From Treponema sp. (lineage in GTDB: Bacteria; Spirochaetota; Spirochaetia; Treponematales; Treponemataceae), in the NCBI GenBank assembly GCA_018385415.1, contig JAHAZA010000109.1:1-46410 (forward strand): 46,410 nucleotides of DNA, in the 5' to 3' direction. The stretch's first letter is position 1; each line of letters opens with the position of its first letter. This document shows, in pieces, positions 33,703 through 41,854 of the stretch. The notes beneath the pieces are model-generated. The model was not told where the DNA came from. It worked only from the letters and a program-made list of their open reading frames with translations, and did no database searches. A program made the position numbers and the translations under genes.

Positions 33703-34620
33703 ATGCAAATGACAGAAGTTCGTGATAAATTACAGTTACTCCAGGAAGTACTTACAGAAAAATATTCGATTGAAAAAGATGTAGAAGAAGCTCCTAGACG
33801 TTTGAGTTCTCAGGAAGAATTGCTTGCTCGTCTTAAGAAGGAATATCTTGAGAAGAACTCTGTATATGAAGAATGCAAAGAAAGAGTTGGAAAACTTACA
33901 GTAGAATTGGAAGAAGCTGTAAAATCAAGAGAAGAAGGTGAAAAAGGAATGGATAACATTGCTACTCACCGTGAATACGAAGCACTTGATAAACAGATTA
34001 CAGAAGCTACTGCAAAAGAAGCAGAAGTTCGCAAAGAACTTGATAAAGAAAAGAAAACTTTAAATGAATTAAATGAAAATCTTAAGATTGATGAATCAAT
34101 GATCAAAGCTCAGGAAGATGAAACTAATTCATTGAAATCTTCAATTGATAAAGAAATTTCAAAATATAAGACAAAGCTTGAAAAACTTTCAAAGAAAGAA
34201 GCTGAAGTAACAGAAGGTCTTGATACAGAAATTGTATACAAGTTCCAGAGAATTATTCAGCGTAACAGCCAGGGTATTGTTGCTGTTAAGAATGGTGTAT
34301 GTGAAGGATGTCATATGATTCTTCCTGCACAGTTTGCAAACGAAGTTCGTGAAGGTGACAAGACTTTGTTCTGTCCATACTGTAGCCGTATTCTTTTCTA
34401 TCAGGAATCAGATGATTCAGAAGAAGATTACTACGCAATGTCTGAAGCAGGAAGCCTTTCTGATTTTGAAGATGACTTTGCTGATGAAAAGCTTGATGAT
34501 GAAGATTACGGTGACGACGGATACAACGATAAATCAGATTATGATGATGAAGATGTGGACGACGAAGACAGTGATGACGAAAAAGACGACTCTGACGAAG
34601 ACGACTCTGACGAAAATTAA
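33703..34620 (+). CDS. Coiled-coil C4 zinc-ribbon protein with acidic tail
   Basis: 305 residues. The first 180 are a charged helical coiled coil (EEAVKSREEGEKGMDNIATHREYEALDK is family-like; only the HREYEALDKQI part need be used as a marker). A C4 zinc ribbon follows: CEGCHMILP and FCPYCSRILF (residues about 201-231), the zf-RING_7 type found in CT398-like proteins. The last 70 residues are almost only Asp, Glu, Ser, Lys and Tyr, ending in a duplicated DDSDE. ATG 33703 is preferred with AAAGAGG upstream; TTG 33694 is less likely. Function is not known; nucleic-acid or sigma-factor contact is suggested for relatives. rnpB begins 17 bases after its stop. Confidence 0.8.
   Translation: MQMTEVRDKLQLLQEVLTEKYSIEKDVEEAPRRLSSQEELLARLKKEYLEKNSVYEECKERVGKLTVELEEAVKSREEGEKGMDNIATHREYEALDKQITEATAKEAEVRKELDKEKKTLNELNENLKIDESMIKAQEDETNSLKSSIDKEISKYKTKLEKLSKKEAEVTEGLDTEIVYKFQRIIQRNSQGIVAVKNGVCEGCHMILPAQFANEVREGDKTLFCPYCSRILFYQESDDSEEDYYAMSEAGSLSDFEDDFADEKLDDEDYGDDGYNDKSDYDDEDVDDEDSDDEKDDSDEDDSDEN
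34585..34614 (+). repeat. Perfect 15-bp tandem duplication in the acidic tail
   Basis: GACGACTCTGACGAA occurs twice head to tail (34585-34599 and 34600-34614). It is in frame and encodes DDSDE twice, so copy-number change would alter tail length without a frameshift. Confidence 0.9.
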
Positions 34621-34637
34621 TCAATAAATTACAGAAA

Positions 34638-35025
34638 AGAGATGTAATCGCATGGCACTTTATGATGATATAAAGCTGCCATGAGGCAAAGTCCGGGCTC
34701 CACCGGAAAAAATGCCGGATAAGAACCGGGCAGAAATCGGCAGTTGCATAATTACTTGCATAACCCGAAATCTGACAGAAAGTGCAACAGAAAATAACCG
34801 CATTGAGAAATCTTTGTAAGGGTGAAAAGGCGGGGTAAGAGCCCACCGGATTTCTGGTAACAGAAATCGCAGGAAAACCTCATTTGGAGCAAGGTCAAGC
34901 AGCAGCTAATCGTTCCGGGATTTATAGCTGCGGGTAGACCGCTAAAGATTCAGGGTAATCTGAATTTCGGATAGATGGTTACGCGGATTTTTTTAATCCG
35001 TACCAGAACTCGGCTTACTGTCTCT
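34638..35025 (+). ncRNA. rnpB: RNase P RNA (bacterial type A)
   Basis: Catalytic RNA that removes the 5' leader from pre-tRNAs. Conserved blocks are present in order: GAGGCAAAGTCCGGGCTC (34683-34700), GTGCAACAGAAAATAACCGC (34782-34801), AGGGTGAAAAGGCGGGG (34819-34835) and GTAAGAGCCCACCGG after it, GGTAGACCGCT (34934-34944), AGATGGTTAC (34973-34982) and AGAACTCGGCTTA (35005-35017). The ends pair as P1: AGAGA with TCTCT and GTAA with TTAC. About 388 bases. A T-rich run (35025-35039) serves as terminator. No clear promoter lies in the 17-base gap, so it may be processed from the upstream transcript or use a promoter inside the acidic-tail codons. Confidence 0.95.
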
Positions 35026-35052
35026 TTTTTGTTTTTTTTATATGTGGGTGTT

Positions 35053-36015
35053 ATGAAAAGAGGGGAAAATAACAGTTCAAATAACGGTTCTATCGTTAAA
35101 AAAAAGGGAAAGATTATCCCTGTTTTACTCATCTCTATTGTTGTAGTGACTGTAGTTTCTTTTCTCTCAATTTTCCTTTATAGAGTAATTAAAACAAATA
35201 TTCAGAAAAAACCTACTGTTACAAGACTTCAGATTGAATGGTCTGAAAAAGATTATGCCGGCGTATATAATACTTCAGATAAGCTTCTTGAAAAAAATCC
35301 ATTAAATAACACTGCATTAACTTATCATGGATATTCTGCTTTTTACATTGGTGTATCAGAAACAGATCCTACAATTGCGCAAAGTTATATTGATGAATCA
35401 ATTCGTTCATTAAGACTTGCACTTATGAGTGCAAAAGAAAAAACTGCACCTCAGATTAAATATATGCTTGGAAAAGCATATTTCTATAAAAATATTATCT
35501 GTTGTTATCATTATTATGCAGATCTGGTTGTAAAATATCTTGAAGAAGCTATTGCTGAAGGTTACTCATCTGATGATATTCCTGAATTGCTTGGTTTAAG
35601 TTATGGTCAGCTTGGAATGCCATACGATAGTATTAAAAGTTTCAGTGATGCACTTTTGATTCGTGAGTCTGATTTTCTTCTTTTTAATATTGCAAAAGAA
35701 TATTATGCTCAGGGACAGATTTCTGCTGCAAAACAATATTTGTATCAGGTTACATCTAAAGCCTGTGATGATGCTTTACTTTTGAAAAGTCAAAATCTTC
35801 TTGCAAAAATATATATGGAAGAAGATAAAATAGATGAGGCTAGAGAGCTTTATGAACAGATTCTTGATAAAGATCAGAATTCTGCAGAAGCACATTATGG
35901 TCTTGGACTTGTTTATGAACTTTCTGGTGATGTTGTTAAAGCCAGAGCTGAATACAGAAAGTGTCTAAAGATTGACAGTACTTTTGATGAAGCTGTAAAG
36001 AAAGTTTATAAATAA
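35053..36015 (+). CDS. Membrane-anchored TPR protein
   Basis: 320 residues. A basic N-terminus (MKRGENNSSNNGSIVKKKGK) precedes one membrane segment (about 22-43). The rest is helical tetratricopeptide-type repeats, e.g. LLGLSYGQLGMPYDSIKSFS, LAKIYMEEDKIDEARELYEQ and HYGLGLVYELSGDVVKARAE, each with TPR spacing of small and aromatic residues. Such domains bind other proteins; the partner here is unknown. Start chosen at ATG 35053; the frame extends upstream to 34975, but that lies inside rnpB. It sits between rnpB and the mreB promoter, so a link to cell-shape proteins is possible but not shown. Confidence 0.8.
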   Translation: MKRGENNSSNNGSIVKKKGKIIPVLLISIVVVTVVSFLSIFLYRVIKTNIQKKPTVTRLQIEWSEKDYAGVYNTSDKLLEKNPLNNTALTYHGYSAFYIGVSETDPTIAQSYIDESIRSLRLALMSAKEKTAPQIKYMLGKAYFYKNIICCYHYYADLVVKYLEEAIAEGYSSDDIPELLGLSYGQLGMPYDSIKSFSDALLIRESDFLLFNIAKEYYAQGQISAAKQYLYQVTSKACDDALLLKSQNLLAKIYMEEDKIDEARELYEQILDKDQNSAEAHYGLGLVYELSGDVVKARAEYRKCLKIDSTFDEAVKKVYK

Positions 36016-36051
36016 TATTTATGTTAATTTTGAATATAGAAAATGGGAATA

Positions 36052-36080
36052 TTGAAATTCTCTTAAAATATAAATAGAAT
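36052..36080 (+). promoter_or_regulatory. Promoter of the rod operon
   Basis: TTGAAA (36052-36057), 17-base spacer, TAGAAT (36075-36080). The mreB ribosome site GGGGGA and ATG 36104 follow. Confidence 0.65.
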
Positions 36081-36103
36081 ATAGTAAAAAGTATGGGGGA
36101 AAA

Positions 36104-37138
36104 ATGTTTTTCAACAATTTTGTTACAGATATTGGTATTGATTTAGGAACTTGTAACACTCTTATTTACGTACGTGGTAAAGGCATCGTAATTGACGAAC
36201 CTTCAGTTGTTGCTGTAGAAAAGGGAACAAATGTAGTATATGCAGTGGGAGCTGAAGCTAAAAGAATGCTTTGGAAAACTCCTGGCAATATTGTTGCTAT
36301 TCGCCCATTGGCTGATGGTGTTATTGCAGATATTGATTCATGTGAAAAGATGATTAAATACTTCATAGGAAAGATTCTTCCTAAACACAGAATCTTTACT
36401 TCAACTCGTATGAAGATTGGTATTCCTTCTTGTATTACAGAAGTAGAACGTCGTGCTGTAATTGAAGCCGCTCTTAAAGCTGGTGCAAAGGAAGTTGAAG
36501 TAATTCCTGAGAGTCTTGCTGCAGCCATTGGTGCAAAAATTCCTATTCATGAACCAGCAGGTCACATGATTTGTGACATTGGTGGTGGTACTGCAGAAAT
36601 CTCTGTAATCTCTCTCGGTGGTATGGTTATTACATCATCTATTCGTGTTGGTGGAAATAAATTCGATGAAACAATCGTTAAGCATATTCAGAATGTACAC
36701 AATCTTATGATTGGCCAGCAGACTGCTGAAAAACTTAAGATTGAAATTGGTAACGTTGCTCCAGACAAAAATATCGAAAAGATGGAAGTTAAGGGACGTG
36801 ATACAACTACTGGACTTCCACGTCGTCTTGAAATCGACTCTGTTGAAATCCGTGAGGCTTTGAAAGAACCTGTTAACATGATTGTTGAAGAAATCAAAGC
36901 TACATTGGGACGTACTCCACCAGAACTTGCTGCTGATATTGTTGAACGCGGTATTGTAATGACTGGTGGTGGATCTATGCTTAAAGGTCTTTCAAAACTT
37001 ATTTCTAAAGAAACTAACGTTCCTGTAATTCTTGCAGAACGTCCTTTGGAATGTGTAGCTTTAGGTGCTGGAGAAGCATTTGAATTGTTCAAAGATATGT
37101 CTTCAGATAGAGCAATTTACGATAACCTTAACAGCTAA
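36104..37138 (+). CDS. mreB: Rod-shape actin homologue MreB
   Basis: Forms membrane-bound filaments that guide the side-wall synthesis machine. The 344-residue protein has the actin-fold signatures: GIDLGTCNTLIYVRGKGI (phosphate 1) near the N-terminus, PSVVAVEK, IGIPSCITEVERRAV, MICDIGGGTAEISVISLGG (phosphate 2) near residue 160, and IVMTGGGSMLKGL (adenosine motif) near 285. The N-terminal MFFNNFV is amphipathic for membrane contact. It heads mreB-mreC-mreD-pbp2-rodA, 14 bases before mreC, under its own promoter. Confidence 0.98.
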   Translation: MFFNNFVTDIGIDLGTCNTLIYVRGKGIVIDEPSVVAVEKGTNVVYAVGAEAKRMLWKTPGNIVAIRPLADGVIADIDSCEKMIKYFIGKILPKHRIFTSTRMKIGIPSCITEVERRAVIEAALKAGAKEVEVIPESLAAAIGAKIPIHEPAGHMICDIGGGTAEISVISLGGMVITSSIRVGGNKFDETIVKHIQNVHNLMIGQQTAEKLKIEIGNVAPDKNIEKMEVKGRDTTTGLPRRLEIDSVEIREALKEPVNMIVEEIKATLGRTPPELAADIVERGIVMTGGGSMLKGLSKLISKETNVPVILAERPLECVALGAGEAFELFKDMSSDRAIYDNLNS

Positions 37139-37152
37139 TCTATAACAGACCT

Positions 37153-38037
37153 ATGCAGAAACAGGGGAAATCAAAATTTAAATTCCGCTTTCAGGAACTG
37201 CTGTTCATTATACTTGTTGTTGCATCAAGTGTAATGCTTTCATTCAGTTCTGGTGGGTTTATTATCAATTTTAAAAATGTAGGTTTTACTATTTTTTCAA
37301 CAATTGAAAAAGGTGTTGCCACTGTTTCTTTCTATGTAAAAGATGCTATTGACGGAGTTGTTAAGCTTGTAAATCTTAGTAAGGAATATGATGAACTTAC
37401 TGAAAAGCTCAAAGATTATGAATACATGCAGAGAACAAATGCTGCAATCAGAAAGGAAAATGCAAGATTAAAAGAACAGCTTGGTTTTGCTGACAGTATT
37501 CAGCAGAAAACAATTCCTGCCAATATTATTTCTCGTGGAGCTGATAATCTTCATACAACACTTATCATTGATAAAGGAAGTAAAGACGGCATTAAGAAAA
37601 ATATGAGTGTTGTTGCAATCCAGAACGGTAGTATTGGTGTTGTGGGCAAAGTAGTTTCTGTCGGTTATAACACTGCTCAGATTATGAATATTTTTAATTC
37701 CAGCTGTTCTATTTCTGCCAGAATGCAAAATACTCGTGATATTGGACTTGTTACAGGAAACGGAACTGAAGATAAACCGCTTTCAATGAAATATATTAAA
37801 AAACGTGTAATCAGTGAACTTCACTTTGGTGATATAGTTGTAACATCCGGTGAAAACGGAAATTATGTCAAAGAAATTCCAATTGGAACAATTTCGAAAG
37901 TATCTATTCTTGATTACGATACTTCTCTTGATATAGAAATTGAACCTGTTATTAATTTTTCACGCCTTGAATCAGTAATGGTTGTTTCTAATACAGAAAT
38001 GAAATCTCAGAAAGAAGAAAAGGAGGTGACAAAATGA
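37153..38037 (+). CDS. mreC: Rod-shape protein MreC
   Basis: Periplasmic scaffold that links the MreB filament to PBP2 and RodA. The 294-residue protein has a short cytoplasmic N-terminus, one membrane segment (about 13-33), a coiled coil near 70-110 (YDELTEKLKDYEYMQRTNAA), and the beta-barrel domains marked by IIDKGSKDGIKKNMSVVAI and GIVGKV-like repeats. It overlaps mreD by four bases; an almost perfect Shine-Dalgarno, AAGGAGGTGA, for mreD lies in its last codons. Confidence 0.94.
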   Translation: MQKQGKSKFKFRFQELLFIILVVASSVMLSFSSGGFIINFKNVGFTIFSTIEKGVATVSFYVKDAIDGVVKLVNLSKEYDELTEKLKDYEYMQRTNAAIRKENARLKEQLGFADSIQQKTIPANIISRGADNLHTTLIIDKGSKDGIKKNMSVVAIQNGSIGVVGKVVSVGYNTAQIMNIFNSSCSISARMQNTRDIGLVTGNGTEDKPLSMKYIKKRVISELHFGDIVVTSGENGNYVKEIPIGTISKVSILDYDTSLDIEIEPVINFSRLESVMVVSNTEMKSQKEEKEVTK

Positions 38038-38537
38038 TTAAATCATATTTATTCAGTTTATTGATTTTACTTTTTGCTGTTTTAATTGAAACTGCTGTTT
38101 TGTCAAATATTCCTTTACTTCCTGCTGTTCCTGATCTGGTATTAATCTGTTCACTATATTTTGCTCTTAATAATGGTTCTGTTCAGGGACAGACAATGGG
38201 ATTTGCTGGTGGTTTGTTAGTTGATTTTTTAAGTGGAACTCCATTTGGATTAAACTGTCTTATCAGAACAATACTTGGTTATATTTCCGGTTTGTTTAAA
38301 AAGATTCTTAACCTGAAATCTGTTTTTGTTCTTTTCCTTATAGGCTTAGTTGCCACACTTGTAAAAGCGCTTTTAATTTATTGTGCATCAGTGCTGTTTC
38401 CTAATATGATTAACTCTTACAATATGATATCAAAAGTTTTCCTTTTTGAACTTGCTGTAAATTCATTTTTGACTCCGTTTATATTTAAGTTTTTGAACTT
38501 TTTTTCAAATATTCTTATTATTGAAGAAAAAGTTTGA
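38034..38537 (+). CDS. mreD: Rod-shape membrane protein MreD
   Basis: Small integral membrane partner of MreC. 167 residues with five to six hydrophobic helices, including LFSLLILLFAVLIETAVL at the N-terminus and FGLNCLIRTILGYISGLFK in the middle; the FAGGLLVDFLSGTPFGLN block is the best match to the family. It starts inside the mreC stop (ATGA) with a strong AAGGAGGTGA ribosome site. Identification depends partly on its place in the operon, because MreD sequences diverge widely. Confidence 0.9.
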   Translation: MIKSYLFSLLILLFAVLIETAVLSNIPLLPAVPDLVLICSLYFALNNGSVQGQTMGFAGGLLVDFLSGTPFGLNCLIRTILGYISGLFKKILNLKSVFVLFLIGLVATLVKALLIYCASVLFPNMINSYNMISKVFLFELAVNSFLTPFIFKFLNFFSNILIIEEKV

Positions 38538-38558
38538 TTTTGGTGAGGACGAGGGGTA

Positions 38559-40442
38559 ATGAATAAGGGTAGCGTAGATAATCAGGCATATAAAAGAGAT
38601 AAAAGATTTATATCTTTTGTTCTTTTGGCTTGCTCACTTCTTGTTTTTTTTACATTTGTAGTTCGTCTTTACTACATGCAGTTTATTGAAAAAAATACAT
38701 ATCAGAAAATTTCAAAAACTATTTCTACCCGTAGAATTCCAATTTATGCACAGCGTGGAGAAATTTATGACCGTAACAATAACAATGCTATGGTCGTAAA
38801 TTCCGATTCATTTATTGTTGAAATTACCCCAGGAAATATTCCTGTGGGTTATTATGATACAGTTGCTTCAAAGCTCTCAATGATTCTTGGTATTCCCAAA
38901 AGTAACATTGACGAAATAATTCCTCCTGAAGTAAGACGTGATTTTACTTCTTATACAATCAAGAAAAACGTTACATTTGATACAGTCTCAAATATTGCTG
39001 AAAATATAACTGATCTTCCTGGTGTTACTTGGCAGATTCGTCCAATGAGAAACTACATTGAAACTGGAAGTTTTTCTCATATTCTTGGATATGTTCAGAA
39101 GATTCAGCAGAATCAGTTTTACGAAAAGTACAATCAGGGTGGATACAATATTAATACTATTGTCGGACAAGCCGGAATTGAAATGCAATATGATTCTTAT
39201 TTGCAGGGAAAAGATGGTTACGAAGAAAGAGTTGTTGACGTTAAAGGTCGTATTCTTTCAGAAACTCCGACTATTGTTCCTCCACAAATGGGAAAGAAAC
39301 TTGTTCTTACTATTGATTCAAGAATTCAGACTCTTGCTGAAAAAGCTTTGGGAGATCGTGTAGGTTCTATTATCGTTTTAAAACCTGATACTGGTGAAGT
39401 TCTTGCAATGGTATCTTATCCATACTACGATTCAAATCTTTTCAATTCTGAAAATGCAAGTGAAGAATTTGAAAAAATTAAAAGATCTGAGCTTAAGCCA
39501 ATGTTGAATCGAGCCGTTGATGCTGCTTATCCACCTGCTTCAACTTTCAAGGTTATTATGGAAACTGCAATTTTGCAGGAACATGCTTTTCCAGAATTTG
39601 AAAGAATTGAATGTAAAGGCGAAATTGAATATGGTGGAAGATCATTTCATTGTTGGGTTGGAAAACCTGGTCACGGAAAACTTGATCTTAAACATGCATT
39701 AGGCTATTCCTGCGATATTTATTTCTGGCAGGTTGGACGCGAAAATCTCGGTATTCAGAAAATTTCTGATTATGCAAAAATGTTCGGTTACGGTCAGTAT
39801 ACTCAGATTGATCTACCTTCTCAGCAGAAGGGATTCGTTGCAGTCCCTGAATGGAAGGAACGTAAGTATCATACAAGGTGGATGGATGGAGACACAATGA
39901 ATGTTTCTATCGGTCAGGGATATACAACTGCAACACCATTACATGTTGCAAATGTTATGGCAATGGTATGTAACGAAGGTAAAATTTACAAGCCACATTT
40001 ACTTAAAGAAATTCGTGACTCTGTTACTGATGAAGTCATTCAGGAAGTTCACCCCGAAATACTTTATGAAAATTCCATTGATCACAATGTCTGGCGAAAA
40101 GTTAAGGAATCATGTCGCTTTGTTTGTACTGATGGATCAGCTCATATTAGTTTGCAGAATCCTGTTGTTAAAATTGCAGCTAAGACAGGTACTGCCCAAG
40201 TAACTGGTTATAAAGACAGCTGGCATTCATGGCTTTTAGCTTATGCGCCTTATGATGCACCTGTTGAGGATCAGATTGTTGTTTGTACAATGATTGAAGC
40301 ATGTAATGACTGGGAATCTTGGGCAGCAACTCATGCAACTAATGTTGTTATCCAAGGTTATTTTGCAAACCAGACTTTTGAAGAAGCTGTTGACGCATTG
40401 AACTTCAGATGGGCATTTAAATCAACAAGAAGAACAGAATAG
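38559..40442 (+). CDS. mrdA: Penicillin-binding protein 2 (elongation transpeptidase)
   Basis: Cross-links peptidoglycan during side-wall growth together with RodA. The 627-residue protein has one N-terminal membrane helix (about 22-42), a dimerisation domain starting with the conserved AQRGEIYDRN block near residue 64, and a transpeptidase domain with the serine motif STFK (Ser328), the second motif YSCDIYFW (SxD in place of SxN, as in many PBP2 proteins) and KTGTAQ near 543. All three active-site motifs are intact, so beta-lactam targeting is expected. GAGGACGAGGGG precedes the ATG. Confidence 0.96.
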   Translation: MNKGSVDNQAYKRDKRFISFVLLACSLLVFFTFVVRLYYMQFIEKNTYQKISKTISTRRIPIYAQRGEIYDRNNNNAMVVNSDSFIVEITPGNIPVGYYDTVASKLSMILGIPKSNIDEIIPPEVRRDFTSYTIKKNVTFDTVSNIAENITDLPGVTWQIRPMRNYIETGSFSHILGYVQKIQQNQFYEKYNQGGYNINTIVGQAGIEMQYDSYLQGKDGYEERVVDVKGRILSETPTIVPPQMGKKLVLTIDSRIQTLAEKALGDRVGSIIVLKPDTGEVLAMVSYPYYDSNLFNSENASEEFEKIKRSELKPMLNRAVDAAYPPASTFKVIMETAILQEHAFPEFERIECKGEIEYGGRSFHCWVGKPGHGKLDLKHALGYSCDIYFWQVGRENLGIQKISDYAKMFGYGQYTQIDLPSQQKGFVAVPEWKERKYHTRWMDGDTMNVSIGQGYTTATPLHVANVMAMVCNEGKIYKPHLLKEIRDSVTDEVIQEVHPEILYENSIDHNVWRKVKESCRFVCTDGSAHISLQNPVVKIAAKTGTAQVTGYKDSWHSWLLAYAPYDAPVEDQIVVCTMIEACNDWESWAATHATNVVIQGYFANQTFEEAVDALNFRWAFKSTRRTE

Positions 40443-40456
40443 GATAGTAGATTAAT

Positions 40457-41794
40457 ATGAAAAAAATTAAAATATTTTCAACAATTGATTATATTCTCTT
40501 AGGATGTGTTCTTGCGTTAACTGCTATTGGTATTGCATTTATTTATTCTGCATCTATTCTCCAGGACGGATCTGTAATTCCTGCTGCAAAATTTAATTAT
40601 ATTAAACAAATTTTCTGGGCCTTTGCTGGTCTTGTTCTTATGGTTTCATTTGCAGCATTTGATTATCGAAAAACTGAACGATACATATTCTGGGTTTTTA
40701 TATTTTTTATTGCATTGAACGTTTTTACTGCTAAGTTTGGTAAAAAGATTAATGGTTCAAGAAGCTGGCTTGGTATTGGTCCCTTTGGTATTCAGCCGGC
40801 GGAATTTTCTAAAATTGTATTTATTTTCTTTTTAGGCTGGTATTTTAATACTTCAGAAAATGAAAAGCCTTTAAAAAGATTTCTTGTTTCTCTTGGAATT
40901 TTGTTTTTACAGGTAATCTCTGTAATGCTTCAGCCTGACTTGGGGACTGCACTTGTATTCTTTCCAATTTATCTCTTCATGAGTTTTGCTGCCGGAATTG
41001 AATATAGATATATTGGCATTGTTCTTGGAATAGGATTGTTAACAATTATATTTACTATGCTTCCGTTATGGCAAATGCATATTGTTAAAGCAACTGTTCC
41101 TGCAATTAAATTTTTAACTGAGAAAAGGTTAAGGACAATTATAATTATTGCTCTTATTGCAATTATTGTAATTGGTATTCTTGGTTATTTCTTGTTTAAT
41201 AGAAATCCTTTCTTTAGAAAATTCTTTTACTGGGTTACTTATGTTTGTGCAATTCTTATGATTGCAATGGTTATCTCACCAGTTGTTGTAAAGAAGCTGA
41301 AAAATTATCAGGCAAAGCGTATTGTAATTTTTATTGACCCTGAAACAGATCCGCTAGATGCAGGATGGAATATTCTTCGTGCCAAAACTGCTATTGGTAT
41401 TGGTGGACCAATAGGACTTGGATTTATGAAAGGTGAACAAAGTCATAAGAAATTTATTCCTGAACAGGGAACTGACTTTATTTTCAGTATTCTCGCTGAA
41501 GAGTGGGGCTTTTTGGGAGGGCTACTTGTATTTTCTCTGTTACTTTCGATTTTACTTAGGATTGTTCATATTATAAAAACATCTTCGAATAAGTATGGAA
41601 TGTATATTTCAGCAGGAATTTTCGGAATGTTCTTTTTCCACATAATGGAAAATCTTGGAATGGTTATGGGGCTTATGCCGATTACAGGTATTCCACTTCC
41701 TTTTTTGTCTTACGGTGGTTCATCGCTTTTGACAAATATGATGGCATGTGGAACTGTTATGTCAGTACGCTACAGAAGATTTAACTTTATGTAA
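40457..41794 (+). CDS. rodA: RodA peptidoglycan glycosyltransferase, enlarged
   Basis: SEDS-family enzyme that polymerises lipid II with PBP2. Signatures include GSRSWLGIGPFGIQPAEFSK, LQPDLGTALVFFP, DPLDAGWNI, GEQSHKKFIPEQGTDFIFS, LAEEWGFLGG and PLPFLSYGGSSLL. The protein has 445 residues, some 70 more than E. coli RodA. The extra part lies between residues about 200 and 278 and carries two additional hydrophobic helices (224-246 and 257-278). The conserved catalytic DLGTA aspartate is kept, so activity is expected. Last gene of the rod operon, 14 bases after mrdA. Confidence 0.95.
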   Translation: MKKIKIFSTIDYILLGCVLALTAIGIAFIYSASILQDGSVIPAAKFNYIKQIFWAFAGLVLMVSFAAFDYRKTERYIFWVFIFFIALNVFTAKFGKKINGSRSWLGIGPFGIQPAEFSKIVFIFFLGWYFNTSENEKPLKRFLVSLGILFLQVISVMLQPDLGTALVFFPIYLFMSFAAGIEYRYIGIVLGIGLLTIIFTMLPLWQMHIVKATVPAIKFLTEKRLRTIIIIALIAIIVIGILGYFLFNRNPFFRKFFYWVTYVCAILMIAMVISPVVVKKLKNYQAKRIVIFIDPETDPLDAGWNILRAKTAIGIGGPIGLGFMKGEQSHKKFIPEQGTDFIFSILAEEWGFLGGLLVFSLLLSILLRIVHIIKTSSNKYGMYISAGIFGMFFFHIMENLGMVMGLMPITGIPLPFLSYGGSSLLTNMMACGTVMSVRYRRFNFM

Positions 41795-41854
41795 TTTAAT
41801 GATTTATATATTACATATTTTAATATAAAAAATAGAAGTTGTGAGGTAATATTA

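Noticed and set aside
34286..34846. 186-codon minus-strand frame over the acidic tail and rnpB
   Set aside because: His/Arg-rich product arises from the complement of Asp/Glu codons and of a structured RNA.
34975..35052. Longer N-terminus for the TPR protein (start at 34975)
   Set aside because: These bases are the 3' part of the RNase P RNA and its terminator. ATG 35053 gives a normal membrane-anchor N-terminus.
36166..37092. Minus-strand frames of 120 and 134 codons inside mreB
   Set aside because: Complement of a highly conserved gene; Ser/Thr/Ile-rich with no domain.
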